Source: Methylobacterium sp. FF17 (GTDB lineage: Bacteria; Pseudomonadota; Alphaproteobacteria; Rhizobiales; Beijerinckiaceae). From it: 64,000 nt of DNA. Shown here piece by piece: positions 42,647 to 52,699 of the stretch (the first letter of the stretch is position 1; each line of letters starts with the position of its first letter). The stretch spans positions 3,674,001 to 3,738,000 of the forward strand of contig NZ_CP107532.1 of assembly GCF_025813715.1 (NCBI RefSeq). The letters run 5' to 3'. The notes under the pieces are model-generated. The model saw nothing but the letters and a program-made list of their open reading frames with translations. It was not told the origin of the DNA and searched no databases. The translations under genes were made by a program, and so were the position numbers.

Positions 42647-43903
42647 CTAGGGGCGGGGAGTCAGGGGCTTGAGCCGACGCGTGCGCACGGTCCCGTCGAT
42701 CGCGCCGAGATCGCGCAGGATCGCCTCGGCCTCACCGGCCTCCGCGACGGCGTCTACGACCACGTAACCGATCTCGCAATCCGTCTGCAGGTACTGCGCA
42801 TCGATGTTGAGGGAGCGGCCCGAGAACGCCGCATTGATCCGTCCGAGGACGCCGGGCACGTTCCGGTGCATGTGCAGGAAACGCGTGCCGGAGACGCGCG
42901 GCGGCAACTGGACCTGCGGGAAATTCACGGCACCGAGGGTGGAGCCGGTCCGGACGTAGTCGACCAGCTTGCGCGCGACCTCGGTGCCGATGCGGTCCTG
43001 AGCCTCTTCCGTCGATCCGCCGACATGCGGCGTGAGGATGACGTTCGGGATTCCCTGGAGCGGCGACACGAAACGCTCCGCGTTGGAGGTCGGCTCGACC
43101 GGAAAGACGTCGATGGCCGCCCCGCTCAGGTGCCCGTCCCTCAGGGCCTGCGCCAGGGCGTCGAGGTCGACGACCGTGCCGCGGCTGTTGTTGATCAGGT
43201 AGGCGCCCCGCTTCATCGTGCGGATATGGGCCGCATCGAGCAGGCCATGCGTCTGCGGAGTCTCGGGAACGTGCAGGCTCACCACGTCGCTCACGGCGAG
43301 CAGCGCCTCGAAGCTCGAGGCCGGCTCGGTGTTGCCGTGACGCAGCTTGTCGGTCAGGTCGTAGAAGATGACCCGCATGCCCATCGCTTCGGCGAGATTC
43401 GACAGCTGCGCGCCGATATTGCCGTAGCCGACGATGCCGAGGGTCTTGCCGCGCACCTCGAACGACCCACTGGCGGATTTGTCCCACCCGCCTTCGTGCG
43501 CGGACGCGGAGCGCGGCAGGATGCGCCGCAGGAGCATCACGATCTCGCCGATCGTGAGTTCCGCCACGCTGCGGGTGTTCGAGAAAGGCGCGTTGAAAAC
43601 GGGAAGGCCACGGGCGCGTGCGGCTTCGAGGTCGACCTGGTTGGTGCCGACGCTGAAGCAGCCCACCGCGACCAGCTCGGGGAGGGCATCGAGCAAGGCG
43701 GGCGTCACCTTCGTGCGCGAGCGGATGCCGAGCAGGTTGGCATCGGCGAACTGGTCGGCGTCGGGGACGCCGACCGCATGCGACAGGCGACGGACATTCC
43801 CGATCCCTGCTTGGGAGAAGGCGTCTACCGCCGTCGGGGCAATGTTTTCCGCCAGAATTACGCGATCGTCACTCAAGGTCCGGTCTCTCGCTTCCAAGGC
43901 CAT
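42647..43903 (-). CDS. serA: D-3-phosphoglycerate dehydrogenase SerA
   Basis: A 418-residue enzyme of the E. coli SerA length class (410). It oxidises 3-phosphoglycerate to 3-phosphohydroxypyruvate, the first step of serine synthesis. The NAD site is GIVGYGNIGAQLSNLAEAMG, the catalytic Arg is in NNSRGTVVDL, the late His in TPHVGGSTEEAQ, and a C-terminal ACT domain (VPGVLGRINAAFSGRSLNID) is present for serine feedback. ATG 43903 has GAGG 7 nt upstream and is preferred over upstream frames. Confidence 0.94.
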   Translation of the reverse strand: MALEARDRTLSDDRVILAENIAPTAVDAFSQAGIGNVRRLSHAVGVPDADQFADANLLGIRSRTKVTPALLDALPELVAVGCFSVGTNQVDLEAARARGLPVFNAPFSNTRSVAELTIGEIVMLLRRILPRSASAHEGGWDKSASGSFEVRGKTLGIVGYGNIGAQLSNLAEAMGMRVIFYDLTDKLRHGNTEPASSFEALLAVSDVVSLHVPETPQTHGLLDAAHIRTMKRGAYLINNSRGTVVDLDALAQALRDGHLSGAAIDVFPVEPTSNAERFVSPLQGIPNVILTPHVGGSTEEAQDRIGTEVARKLVDYVRTGSTLGAVNFPQVQLPPRVSGTRFLHMHRNVPGVLGRINAAFSGRSLNIDAQYLQTDCEIGYVVVDAVAEAGEAEAILRDLGAIDGTVRTRRLKPLTPRP

Positions 43904-44200
43904 GTCAGGTCCTCGGCGCGCCTCCATCCCCGTGACCCGTCCGCAGCCAGGAAGCGTGCGACAGGGCATCTGTTCTGTTTGACGAACGATACCAAGCGCG
44001 GTCCCACGTCACAAGGACCGCGCGGCGCGCTGCACGTTCGAAGGCCGATATAACAGGACGCAAAATTTGATGGCGTCGTCGGTGAACACGGTTCGTCGGA
44101 GGCCGTCTCCGCTGAACAGAGCCGTTCTTCATAAAAAACATTTTCGCGAGCGCTCCGCGAACGATGGCTGCGTACCGCCGCCCACGCCCGCCGCGCCCCG

Positions 44201-44854
44201 TCAGCGGGCTCTGAGGCGCCGGACGGCGGTGTCCCCCGCGAACTGCACCAGGCAGACGAGCGCCACCAGGATCGCGATCACCGCGAGCATCACCGTGGTA
44301 TCGAAGCGCTGATAACCGTAGCGGATCGCGACGTCGCCGAGGCCGCCCGCCCCCACCGCGCCCGCCATGGCTGAGGCGCCGATCATCGAAACGACCGTGA
44401 TGGTGAGGCCAGCGACGATGCCCGGCAGCGCCTCGGGTAGCAGCACGTGGGCGAGGATGTGCCGGCGCCGGCAGCCGATGGACTGGGCGGCCTCGATCAA
44501 TCCGGCATCCACCTCCCGCAGCGAGACCTCGGCGATCCGCGCGAAGAACGGGGTGGCGCTCACCGCCAACGGCACGATGGCGGCCCAGACGCCGATGGTG
44601 GTCCCGGCGACCAGGCGGGTGAACGGGATCAACGCCACGAGGAGCACGATGAAGGGCACCGCCCGGAAACCGTTGACCAGCGTCCCGACGAGCCAGTTCG
44701 CGCGCGGCGCCGGGAAGATGCCGCCGGGGCCCGAGGTGACGAGGAAGAGGGCGAGCGGAAGCCCGGCCAGCACGGCGATCCCCGCAGACACCCCGACCAT
44801 GAACATCGTATCGAGGCCGGCCTGCCAGAGGCGGTCAATCATCAGCGGCGACAT
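44201..44854 (-). CDS. metI: Methionine ABC transporter permease MetI
   Basis: A 217-residue inner-membrane permease, the same length as E. coli MetI. It has about five membrane segments, and [20 protein letters not shown], then PEALPGI, is the EAA loop that contacts the ATPase. [20 protein letters not shown] and [20 protein letters not shown] are highly MetI-like. The start at 44854 overlaps the end of metN. It forms an operon metQ-metN-metI on the minus strand. Confidence 0.94.
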   Translation of the reverse strand: MSPLMIDRLWQAGLDTMFMVGVSAGIAVLAGLPLALFLVTSGPGGIFPAPRANWLVGTLVNGFRAVPFIVLLVALIPFTRLVAGTTIGVWAAIVPLAVSATPFFARIAEVSLREVDAGLIEAAQSIGCRRRHILAHVLLPEALPGIVAGLTITVVSMIGASAMAGAVGAGGLGDVAIRYGYQRFDTTVMLAVIAILVALVCLVQFAGDTAVRRLRAR

Positions 44855-45983
44855 ACCCGATCCTCTCGACCTTGGCCCCGGAAGCCCGCAGGGCCGCCTC
44901 CGCATCGGTTCCGTCCCCCTCGACGGCGATGAGCATCCCGCCGACCGCACGGCCCTGGAGGCGATCGATGGCGGCCTGGAGCAGCCGTACGGGCGCGCGC
45001 ACTGCGGCGAGGGCCGAGAGGTCGAGATCCGGACCCGAACCGGTGACGCGCAGCACGACCGAGCCGCCCGGCGCCGGGCTCGGCCGCAGGCTGTCCGCCA
45101 GATCCTTCGGGAGCGCGCGACCGAGCGGTTCGAGGAGGGCCCGGGTCGCCGGATGCTCCGGAGCGCCGAAGACGCGCCAGACCGGGCCCGTCTCGGCGAT
45201 CCGGCCCTGCTCCAGCACCAGCACGTCGCTGCAGACCTCTCGGATCACGCTCATCTCGTGGGTGATGAGCACGATGGTGATCCCGAGGCGCCGGTTGATG
45301 TCCCGCAGGAGCCCGAGGATCGAGAGCGTGGTCTCGGGGTCGAGGGCGGAGGTCGCCTCATCGCAGAGCAGGATGTCCGGGCGGCTGACGAGGGCGCGGG
45401 CGATACCGACCCGTTGCTTCTGCCCGCCCGAGAGCCGTCCCGGGTAGGCGTCCGCCTTGTCCTCCAGGCCGACGAGACCCAGCACCGCATCGACCCGAGG
45501 GCCGATCTCGGCCTTCGGCAGCCCGGCCACCGCGAGGGGCAGCGCCACGTTCTGCCGCACGGTCTTGGCCCCGAGCAGGTTGAAGTGCTGGAAGACCATG
45601 CCGATGCGGCGGCGCAACGCCACGAGCCCGGCGGTGTCCAGCGCGCCGATCGGAACGCCGTCGACCAGGACACGGCCGGAGGTGGGCTGCTCCAATCCGT
45701 TGATCGTGCGCAGCAGGCTCGACTTGCCGGCTCCCGAGCGCCCGATGATGCCGAAGATCGAGCCGGCCGGGATGGCGAGGTCGATGGCATCGAGGGCCCG
45801 GACCTCGGCGGCGGCGGAGCGGTAGGCCTTGGAGACCATCTCGAACCGCACGCTGCCGGCCTCCCGGTCCGCCGTCGCGGTCCAGGTAGCGGGGACTGCG
45901 CGGGCGTGGCCCGCGTCTTCCGCGATCCAGCCGCCGGCCGCGCGGATGTCTTCGAAGGCGAGGCCGCTCGTCACTTCAGCCAT
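44835..45983 (-). CDS. metN: Methionine ABC transporter ATPase MetN
   Basis: Up to 382 residues. Walker [10 protein letters not shown] at 81-89, signature [15 protein letters not shown], Walker [14 protein letters not shown], switch THEMSVI, and a C-terminal NIL domain ([20 protein letters not shown]) that gives methionine feedback. The first ~45 residues are an unusual extension. GTG 45848, with GGGAGG 8 nt upstream, would give a standard-length MetN. The longer start at 45983 overlaps the end of metQ by 13 nt. Confidence 0.92.
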   Translation of the reverse strand: MAEVTSGLAFEDIRAAGGWIAEDAGHARAVPATWTATADREAGSVRFEMVSKAYRSAAAEVRALDAIDLAIPAGSIFGIIGRSGAGKSSLLRTINGLEQPTSGRVLVDGVPIGALDTAGLVALRRRIGMVFQHFNLLGAKTVRQNVALPLAVAGLPKAEIGPRVDAVLGLVGLEDKADAYPGRLSGGQKQRVGIARALVSRPDILLCDEATSALDPETTLSILGLLRDINRRLGITIVLITHEMSVIREVCSDVLVLEQGRIAETGPVWRVFGAPEHPATRALLEPLGRALPKDLADSLRPSPAPGGSVVLRVTGSGPDLDLSALAAVRAPVRLLQAAIDRLQGRAVGGMLIAVEGDGTDAEAALRASGAKVERIGYVAADD

Positions 45984-46771
45984 GCCAGCACGTAGAGCTT
46001 GTCGCTGTTGGCGAAGGACGTGTGGATCTGCTTCTTCACGGCCTGCGAGGCGTGGAAGAGGGCGACGAACTTACGGATCGTCGGGTCGTCCTTGCGCCCC
46101 GCCTTGGTGACGAAGCTCACCGAGAAGAGCTTGTCCTCGATGCCGGAATAGACGAGGCCGCTCGTCGGGTCGAAGGTGCCCGCCGCGACGATGAAGTGCG
46201 GGTAGCCCTGCGCGAGGTCGACGTCTCCGGTGATCCGGACGAGTTGCGGCCCCTCGACTTCGCTGAACCGAAGCTTCTTCGGGTTTTCGGCGATGTCGTC
46301 GACGGTGCCGAGGAAGCCGACGCCGTCCTTGAGCTTGATCAGCCCGGCCTTCTGGAGGAGCAGCAGTCCGCGGCCCTGGTTGACCGGATCGTTGGCGATG
46401 GCGACGCGACCGCCGACCGGCACGGCATCGAGACTCTTGTGCTTCAGGGAGTAGAGCCCGAGGTTCTGCAGGATGCCGAGGCCGACGATCTCGAAATCGT
46501 AGCCCTTCTGCGTCTCGGCATTCTCCATGAAGGGGCGGTGCTGGAAGAAGTTCACGTCGATGTCGCCCGCATCGAGCGCGACGTTCGGCGTCGTCCAATC
46601 GCTGAATTCGATGACCTTCACGTCGATGCCCTGGGCTTTCGCCTCGCCGAGAACGGCATTGACGGCATCCGCGTAGGCACCGGGCACCACGCCGACCTTC
46701 AGGCTCTCCGCCCGGGCGGCCATCGCCCCGAGGGTCAAGGCGGCGGCGATGATTAATCTGAGAACGTGCAT
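45971..46771 (-). CDS. metQ: Methionine-binding protein MetQ (NlpA family)
   Basis: A 266-residue periplasmic binding protein. The signal peptide ([20 protein letters not shown]) has no lipobox Cys, unlike many MetQ lipoproteins, so it may be soluble. NlpA-family segments follow: [55 protein letters not shown] and the typical [20 protein letters not shown]. It is the first gene of metQNI. ATG 46771 begins the signal. Confidence 0.93.
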   Translation of the reverse strand: MHVLRLIIAAALTLGAMAARAESLKVGVVPGAYADAVNAVLGEAKAQGIDVKVIEFSDWTTPNVALDAGDIDVNFFQHRPFMENAETQKGYDFEIVGLGILQNLGLYSLKHKSLDAVPVGGRVAIANDPVNQGRGLLLLQKAGLIKLKDGVGFLGTVDDIAENPKKLRFSEVEGPQLVRITGDVDLAQGYPHFIVAAGTFDPTSGLVYSGIEDKLFSVSFVTKAGRKDDPTIRKFVALFHASQAVKKQIHTSFANSDKLYVLAWLK

Positions 46772-46827
46772 GGGCGGGGCTCGAGAGGGTCGCGGCGCAG
46801 GGGGGTCCGACAGGGCAGCGCCCATGG

Positions 46828-46848
46828 GGCATCCGGAATGTCCGGATG
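46828..46848. promoter_or_regulatory. Perfect inverted repeat upstream of metQ
   Basis: GCATCCGGA-ATG-TCCGGATGC is a 9+3+9 perfect palindrome 57 bp upstream of the metQ start. Its position fits an operator of the methionine operon or part of an mRNA leader hairpin. There is no T-run. Function is inferred from position only. Confidence 0.4.
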
Positions 46849-47052
46849 CGTGGGGTCTCCGCGGTGATCTGTCGTTCCGCTCAACTTAAGTCGAAGCCGC
46901 CTGACCCGACATTCCAAAGATCTGCGGACCGCGAGCGAAACAGTCTCCGGGAGGTGCCCGAGGTGAGAACTCCGTTCTTCCCGGCAGCGCAGGGGCGCCT
47001 GCCGGGGCGCGGTGTCTACGAGACCGCGGCTCCGCCCCCGGTGGAAGGCCGC

Positions 47053-47730
47053 TCACGCACGCGCGTCGCGGTAAACCTGGAGAAACCCGCACGGGGCCGG
47101 ATGATCCGGCTCGAGGATACCGGCCGTCAGGGTCCCGCCGAAGACGCAGGCCGTGTCGAGGTTGGTGCGGTAGGCGTGACAGTCCGGCTGACCGCTCCGC
47201 TGCGGGGTGTGTCCATGCAGGACGTGCTTGCCGAAATCGAAGGAGGCGCGGAGGAAGGGTTCCCGGATCCAGAGGCGCGCCGCGATATCGGGATCGATAC
47301 CCCGGTGACCGGGGCGGAAGCCCGCATGCACGTAGTAGCGCAGCGCGTCCTCGTGGACGGTCGGCAGTTCCGAGATCCAGGTCAGCACGGGATGGGGAAT
47401 GGCCTCGGGATCGGCGATCCCGAAGGATGCCAGGGTTTCGCGGCCGCCATTGGCGAGCCAGACCGGCGCGGCCAGCGCCTGATGGTAGGCGTCCAGCATC
47501 ATCTGTTCGTGGTTGCCGCGCAGGCAGATCAGCCGGCCCGGCTCCCGCGCCGCGCGCTCACGCAGGATCCGGATGACGCCGGCGCTGTCGGGCCCCCGAT
47601 CCACGTAGTCGCCGAGGCAGACGATGCGGGCGGGGCGCGCCCCCCGGTGCTCGTCGATTCGTGCGAGCAGGCGCGTGAGGGCATCGGAACAGCCGTGGAT
47701 GTCGCCGATGGCATAGGTCAGATCGAGCAT
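47053..47730 (-). CDS. PPP-family serine/threonine phosphatase
   Basis: A 225-residue metallophosphoesterase. All PPP motifs are present in order: GDIHG (residues 9-13), GDYVDRG, GNHE and the late HGHT, which bind two metals. It hydrolyses phosphoesters of Ser/Thr proteins or of dinucleotide polyphosphates (ApaH-like). GGAGG lies 5 nt before ATG 47730. It stands alone between the methionine operon and the pilus locus. Confidence 0.88.
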   Translation of the reverse strand: MLDLTYAIGDIHGCSDALTRLLARIDEHRGARPARIVCLGDYVDRGPDSAGVIRILRERAAREPGRLICLRGNHEQMMLDAYHQALAAPVWLANGGRETLASFGIADPEAIPHPVLTWISELPTVHEDALRYYVHAGFRPGHRGIDPDIAARLWIREPFLRASFDFGKHVLHGHTPQRSGQPDCHAYRTNLDTACVFGGTLTAGILEPDHPAPCGFLQVYRDARA

Positions 47731-47842
47731 GCAGCCTCCGCTGCGACCGACGCGCGCGTCCGACCCCATAGGGGGCTTCGGGAGCGCGCGCCATCCATGC
47801 CGTCGGACACGCTCCGCCCCACGGAACCGGGCCGCCCCGGCC

Positions 47843-48805
47843 TCAACGGAAGACCTGGATCATCGCCGGCGTGAGGATGACGACGAACAGCACGGGAAGG
47901 AAGAACAGGATCATCGGGACCGTGAGCTTCGGCGGCAGCGCGGCCGCCTTCTTCTCGGCCTCGTTCATGCGCGCATCCCGGCTTTCCTGCGAGAGAACCC
48001 GCAGGGCCTGCCCAACGGGCGTGCCGTAGCGCTCCGCCTGGATGAGGGCCGTCATCACCCCCTTGACCTGATCGAGCCCGATCCGGTTGGCGAAGTTCTC
48101 GAAGGCGACGCGGCGGTCCGGCAGGTAGGACAGTTCGGCCGTGAGCACCGCGAGTTCCTCCGCGAGCACGACGGACTGGCTGACGATCTCCGCGCTGACC
48201 CGTCGGAACGCGTGCTCCACCGACATGCCGGACTCGACGCAGATCAGGGTGAGGTCGAGGGCGTCCGGCCATGCGGAGCGAATCTCGGTCTGGCGCTTCT
48301 TCGAGGTGTTGAGCAGGTAGAGTTCGGGCGCCTTGATGCCGAGGAGCAGGGCCGCGATGACGAGCATGACCCGGATCATGAACGGCTGGTTCAGGACGCC
48401 GAGCACGAAAAGGTAGAAGATCGCCAGGACGCCGAGCAGGATCGGCGTGACGAGGCGGAAGAACAGGAAACTGGTCTCGGAGCCCGGGGACCGGTACCCG
48501 GCCATCATCAGCTGCTTCCGCGCGGTCTCCGTGCCGAGCCAGCGTTCGAGGCTGAAGCGTTCGACGACCTGCTTCATGTAGGCCTTCGGCGCCACCCGCA
48601 GATTGGTCCTGGCGGCCAGACGCTCCCGTTCGCGGCGACGGATCTCCTCGCGCTCCTCGCCGACCATCTTCATGCGCTTGCCGAGCCGGTCCGGCTCGAG
48701 GAGGGGTTGCAGGAGCGCGAAGGCCGTTGCCGCGGTCGCGATGCCGGTGAGCACCATTCCGACGAAGCGCGGGTCGGTGACCTTGGCGGCGATGAGTTCC
48801 AGCAT
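47843..48805 (-). CDS. tadC: Tad pilus membrane protein TadC
   Basis: A 320-residue protein of the type II secretion system F-domain family, with an N-terminal membrane segment, a cytosolic linker (EEREEIRRRERERLAARTNL), paired membrane segments (LVTPILLGVLAIFYLFVLGV) and a C-terminal one (PMILFFLPVLFVVILTPAMI). TadC pairs with TadB to form the inner-membrane platform of the Tad pilus. ATG 48805 is chosen because the upstream frame is not protein-like. It is the last gene of the minus-strand cluster. Confidence 0.9.
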   Translation of the reverse strand: MLELIAAKVTDPRFVGMVLTGIATAATAFALLQPLLEPDRLGKRMKMVGEEREEIRRRERERLAARTNLRVAPKAYMKQVVERFSLERWLGTETARKQLMMAGYRSPGSETSFLFFRLVTPILLGVLAIFYLFVLGVLNQPFMIRVMLVIAALLLGIKAPELYLLNTSKKRQTEIRSAWPDALDLTLICVESGMSVEHAFRRVSAEIVSQSVVLAEELAVLTAELSYLPDRRVAFENFANRIGLDQVKGVMTALIQAERYGTPVGQALRVLSQESRDARMNEAEKKAAALPPKLTVPMILFFLPVLFVVILTPAMIQVFR

Positions 48806-48909
48806 GCGGTGGCTCCGTGCGACTCGGCTGGAGGAGATTCGGGGCCTGCGGGCGGGACCCTGTCCGGCGCCGCCCGGCACGGTCCCCGGTTCCACGACCG
48901 GCGGCTGTC

Positions 48910-49878
48910 TCAGACGTCGAAGTTGATCATCTTCTTCATGGTGAAGACCCCCAGCGACATCCAGATCGCAGACCCCACCAGGGCCAGCTTCCCGATATCC
49001 GTCCGCCAGAGCAGCGAGATGTAGTCGGGGCTCGAGAGATAGGTGAGGACGGCGACGACGAACGGCAGGGCGGCGATGATTCCGCCGGAAGCCTTCGCTT
49101 CCATGCTCATCGCCTGGATCTTGCCGGCCATCTTCTTGCGCTCGCGCAGCACCCGCGAGAGGTTGGACAGGGCTTCCGAGAGGTTGCCGCCCGATTTCGC
49201 CTGAATGCTGATGACGATCGCGAAGAAGTTCACGTCCGAAACGGGGACGCGCTCGAACATCTTCACCATCGCCTCGCCCAGCGAGAGACCGAGGGTCTGC
49301 GATTCCACCACCATGCGGAATTCGCTCCGGATCGGCTCCTCGGCCTCGCGCGAGATGATGCGGAAGCAGTCGCCCACCGGAATACCGGCGCGCACGCCGC
49401 GGGTGATGATGTCGATGGCGGTGGGCAGTTCCTTGATGAAGGCGGCGATCCGGCGCTTTCGCAGGAAGGTGAGGATCCAGAGCGGCAACCCGAAGCCGCC
49501 GGCGAACACCGCGCCGATCCCCGCGAGCGGATTGCCCGTCATCAGGAGGACGATGAGGCCGAGGACCAGCGCGAGCGTGGCGGAGATCACGTAGAATTTG
49601 TTGCGGGACCAGGCGAGACCCGCTCGGGCGATCTTCAGTTCGAGGGTGACCTTCGTCCCCTCGCGCTTGGCCTCGACCTCCTTGAGGCTCTTGGCGACCT
49701 GCTCGCGGCGATTGACGATCGCCGCGCGGCTCCCGGGCGCGGCGACGACGCTGACCGACTTGCGTCGCTCGGCCGAGCGGCGCTCGCCGGAAAGGTAGGG
49801 CATCAGGAAGACGTAGGCGACCGCGCCGGCCGCCACGGCCGCGAGCCCGGCGGCGAGCGGCACGTTGAGGGCGTTCAC
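48910..49878 (-). CDS. tadB: Tad pilus membrane protein TadB
   Basis: A 322-residue T2SSF-domain inner-membrane protein. It has an N-terminal segment (AAGLAAVAAGAVAYVFLMPY), a basic cytosolic part (RRSAERRKSVSVV) and the F domain with ITRGVRAGIPVGDCFRIISR and SKSGGNLSEALSNLSRVLRE-type stretches. It is the partner of TadC for pilus assembly. GTG 49878 overlaps the cpaF stop by 4 bp (GTGA). Confidence 0.92.
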   Translation of the reverse strand: MNALNVPLAAGLAAVAAGAVAYVFLMPYLSGERRSAERRKSVSVVAAPGSRAAIVNRREQVAKSLKEVEAKREGTKVTLELKIARAGLAWSRNKFYVISATLALVLGLIVLLMTGNPLAGIGAVFAGGFGLPLWILTFLRKRRIAAFIKELPTAIDIITRGVRAGIPVGDCFRIISREAEEPIRSEFRMVVESQTLGLSLGEAMVKMFERVPVSDVNFFAIVISIQAKSGGNLSEALSNLSRVLRERKKMAGKIQAMSMEAKASGGIIAALPFVVAVLTYLSSPDYISLLWRTDIGKLALVGSAIWMSLGVFTMKKMINFDV

Positions 49879-51332
49879 GGCTGCCCCCCGCCGAAATCGG
49901 CGGCGGCGTCGAGGGCCTGGGCCAGGGACGTCTCCTCGCCGTAGTAGCGCGCGCGCTCCCAGAAGCGCGGACGGCCGATGCCGGTCGACCGGTGGCGACC
50001 GAGCAGCTTGCCGTTCGCGTCCTCCCCGAGCACGTCGAAGACGAAGAGGTCCTGGGTGATGATGACGTCGCCCTCCAGACCCATCACCTCGGTGATGTGG
50101 GTGATGCGGCGCGATCCGTCGCGCAGGCGGGTGGCCTGGACGATCACGTCGATGGAGCCGCAGATCATCTCCCGCAGGGTGCGAGAGGGCAGGCTGAACC
50201 CGCCCATGGTGATCATCGATTCGATCCGGGCCAGGGCCTCGCGGGGCGAATTGGCGTGCAGCGTGCCCATGGAGCCGTCGTGACCCGTGTTCATCGCCTG
50301 CAGCAGGTCGAAAGCCTCGGGGCCGCGCACCTCGCCGACGATGATCCGCTCGGGGCGCATGCGCAGGCAGTTCTTGACGAGGTCGCGCATGGTGACCTGG
50401 CCGGAACCTTCCATATTCGCCGGGCGCGTTTCGAGGCGGACCACGTGGGCCTGCTGCAGTTGCAGCTCGGCCGCGTCCTCGCAGGTGATGATGCGCTCGT
50501 CCTCGTCGATGTAGCGCGTCAGGCAGTTCAGCAGCGTGGTCTTGCCCGAGCCGGTACCGCCCGAGATCACGACGTTGCAGCGGACCCGGCCGATGATCTG
50601 CAGGACGCGCGCGCCCTCCGGGGAGATCGCCCCGAAGGTGACGAGCTGATCGAGGGTGAGCTTGTCCTTCTTGAACTTGCGGATCGTCAGCACCGGCCCG
50701 TCGATGGCCAGCGGCGGCGCGATGATGTTGACGCGCGACCCGTCGGGCAGGCGCGCGTCGCAGATCGGCGAGGCTTCGTCGACCCGGCGCCCCACCTGGC
50801 TGACGATCCGCTGGCAGATGTTCATCAGCTGCTGATTGTCGCGGAAGCGCACGTTGGTGAGCTGGATCTTGCCGCCCACCTCGATGAAGGCCCGGTTCGC
50901 GCCGTTGACCATGATGTCGGCGATGTCGTCGCGGGCGAGCAGCGGCTCCAGGGGGCCGTAGCCGAGCACGTCGTTGCAGATGTCGTCGAGGAGCTCTTCC
51001 TGCTCGGCGATCGACAGGACGATGTTCTTGAGCCCGATGATCTCGGAGACGATGTCGCGGATCTCCTCGCGCGCCGACTCGGCATCGAGGCGGGACAGCT
51101 GCGAGAGGTCGATCGCCTCGATCAGGGCGCCGAAGATCATGCTCTTCGTGCGGAAGTAATCCTCCGACTTCGTCGTGGGGGACGCCGCCGCCGGCTCGGG
51201 CCGGCGGGGCGCCTCCACCTTCGGACGCAGGGAGGAATCGTCGTGGACGGGCAGGACGGCCGCCGGCGGCCGGGCGGGGATCACGGAAGGCAGCCGTTCG
51301 GCCGCGGCGCCCACCGATCGCCTACCGAACAT
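49875..51332 (-). CDS. cpaF: Tad pilus assembly ATPase CpaF/TadA
   Basis: A 485-residue secretion ATPase of the VirB11/CpaF type that powers pilus assembly. Walker A is GGTGSGKTT (258-266), the Asp box is in [10 protein letters not shown], and Walker B follows in [20 protein letters not shown] and the [11 protein letters not shown]is box. The N-terminal ~55 residues are a variable Pro/Ala region. It overlaps tadB at the 3' end and lies downstream of cpaE. Confidence 0.95.
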   Translation of the reverse strand: MFGRRSVGAAAERLPSVIPARPPAAVLPVHDDSSLRPKVEAPRRPEPAAASPTTKSEDYFRTKSMIFGALIEAIDLSQLSRLDAESAREEIRDIVSEIIGLKNIVLSIAEQEELLDDICNDVLGYGPLEPLLARDDIADIMVNGANRAFIEVGGKIQLTNVRFRDNQQLMNICQRIVSQVGRRVDEASPICDARLPDGSRVNIIAPPLAIDGPVLTIRKFKKDKLTLDQLVTFGAISPEGARVLQIIGRVRCNVVISGGTGSGKTTLLNCLTRYIDEDERIITCEDAAELQLQQAHVVRLETRPANMEGSGQVTMRDLVKNCLRMRPERIIVGEVRGPEAFDLLQAMNTGHDGSMGTLHANSPREALARIESMITMGGFSLPSRTLREMICGSIDVIVQATRLRDGSRRITHITEVMGLEGDVIITQDLFVFDVLGEDANGKLLGRHRSTGIGRPRFWERARYYGEETSLAQALDAAADFGGGQP

Positions 51333-51377
51333 GACAGGGCCCCCGGGCGCTCGGATCGGACGAGATGAGGACGCGCA

Positions 51378-52622
51378 TCATGAAGCCTTGCGGCGTGCGA
51401 GCTTGGACAGGAGCGGCTCGAACAGGTTCTGACGCGGGCGCCGCTGCTCGGCCCGGCCGATGACCGAGGCGGCGAGCGAGGAGAAGACCTCCACGGCCTT
51501 CGCCCCGCTCTGCACCTCGGCGATCATCTGGCCGTTATTGGCCGCCGTACCGAACAGGGCGGCGTCGAACGGAACGCTGGCCGCGAGCGTCGTGTCCAGG
51601 GATTTCGCGAACTCGGCCGGGGCGATCTCCGGGCGCTTGGGAACGCCGGTGCCGTTCAGGATCACGCGTGGCTTGCGGTCGTTCGGCCGGTTCTGCTGGA
51701 GGAGGGTCAGCAGGTTCTTGGTGTTGCGCAGGGAGGCGAGTTCGGGACTGGCGACGATGAGGATTTCGTCGGCCCCGATCAGCATGCGCCGGGACCACGC
51801 GGTCCACTGATGCGGAACGTCGAGCACGATGCAGGGCACGGCGGCCCGCAGCAGGTCGAGGAGGTTGTCGAAGGCCGGCTCGGTGAGGTCGATGGTGCGG
51901 TCGAGGGTGGCGGGCGCCGCCAGGAGCGAGAGGTTGTCGCTGCACTTCGACAGCAGGCGGTCGAGGAGGTTCGAATCCAGGCGATCGGGTGCGAACACGG
52001 CCTCGGCGATGCCCTGCGGCGGGTCCTGGTTGAAGTTCAGGCTCGCCGTGCCGAAGGCGATGTCGAGGTCCGCTATGACGGTCGCGGTGTCCTGCTCGCG
52101 GGCGACCGTCCAGGCGAGGTTGTGGGCGATGGTGGAGGTGCCGACGCCGCCCTTCGCCCCGACCACCGCCACGGTGCGGCCCACGGGCTTGGCACCCGGC
52201 ACGGTGAAGAGGTCGGAGATCGCCTGGATCAGGTCGATCGTCTGGACTGGCGCCATCAGGTATTCGCTCACGCCGCGCTGGATGAACTGGCGGTAGAGCT
52301 GAACGTCGTTGACGTGCCCGATGACCACGACCTTCGTGCCCTCGTCGCAGACTTCGGCCAGGGCATCGAGGCATTCGAGCGGACGCGAGCGGGCGCCCTG
52401 CGTCTCGATCACGATGACGTTCGGCGTGGGAGCATGCCGATAGGCTTCCACGGAGGCCGGTCCGCCCCCCATCTGAACCTTGACGTGCGCCTTCTGCATG
52501 CGCCGGTCCGAGCCCACGGACTCGATCAGCGCAGCGGTCTCCGAGGTCTCGCAGAACGCCTGGATCGTGATCCGGGGCACCGGGGCGATGATGCGGTCGG
52601 ACGACGCGTTCAGGTCCGGCAT
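51378..52622 (-). CDS. cpaE: Pilus assembly ATPase/localisation protein CpaE/TadZ
   Basis: A 414-residue protein. An N-terminal receiver-like domain (about 17-140, with YLMAPVQTIDLIQAISDLF) lacks a clear phosphoacceptor. A MinD/ParA-type ATPase domain has the deviant Walker A GAKGGVGTST (155-164) and DLDIAFGTASLNFN as switch. CpaE/TadZ localises the pilus machinery at the pole. It lies between cpaD and cpaF in the usual order. Confidence 0.93.
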   Translation of the reverse strand: MPDLNASSDRIIAPVPRITIQAFCETSETAALIESVGSDRRMQKAHVKVQMGGGPASVEAYRHAPTPNVIVIETQGARSRPLECLDALAEVCDEGTKVVVIGHVNDVQLYRQFIQRGVSEYLMAPVQTIDLIQAISDLFTVPGAKPVGRTVAVVGAKGGVGTSTIAHNLAWTVAREQDTATVIADLDIAFGTASLNFNQDPPQGIAEAVFAPDRLDSNLLDRLLSKCSDNLSLLAAPATLDRTIDLTEPAFDNLLDLLRAAVPCIVLDVPHQWTAWSRRMLIGADEILIVASPELASLRNTKNLLTLLQQNRPNDRKPRVILNGTGVPKRPEIAPAEFAKSLDTTLAASVPFDAALFGTAANNGQMIAEVQSGAKAVEVFSSLAASVIGRAEQRRPRQNLFEPLLSKLARRKAS

Positions 52623-52699
52623 GGAATCAATTCCGGTTCAGGTTGCCGCCGATGCGGAATCAGGATTGGGGCTGCAGACGTGACGGAGCGCGGCGGCCA

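Noticed and set aside
46772..47052. SAM riboswitch before metQ
   Set aside because: Apart from the 9-bp palindrome, no SAM-I or SAM-II pattern with pseudoknot or kink-turn could be traced.
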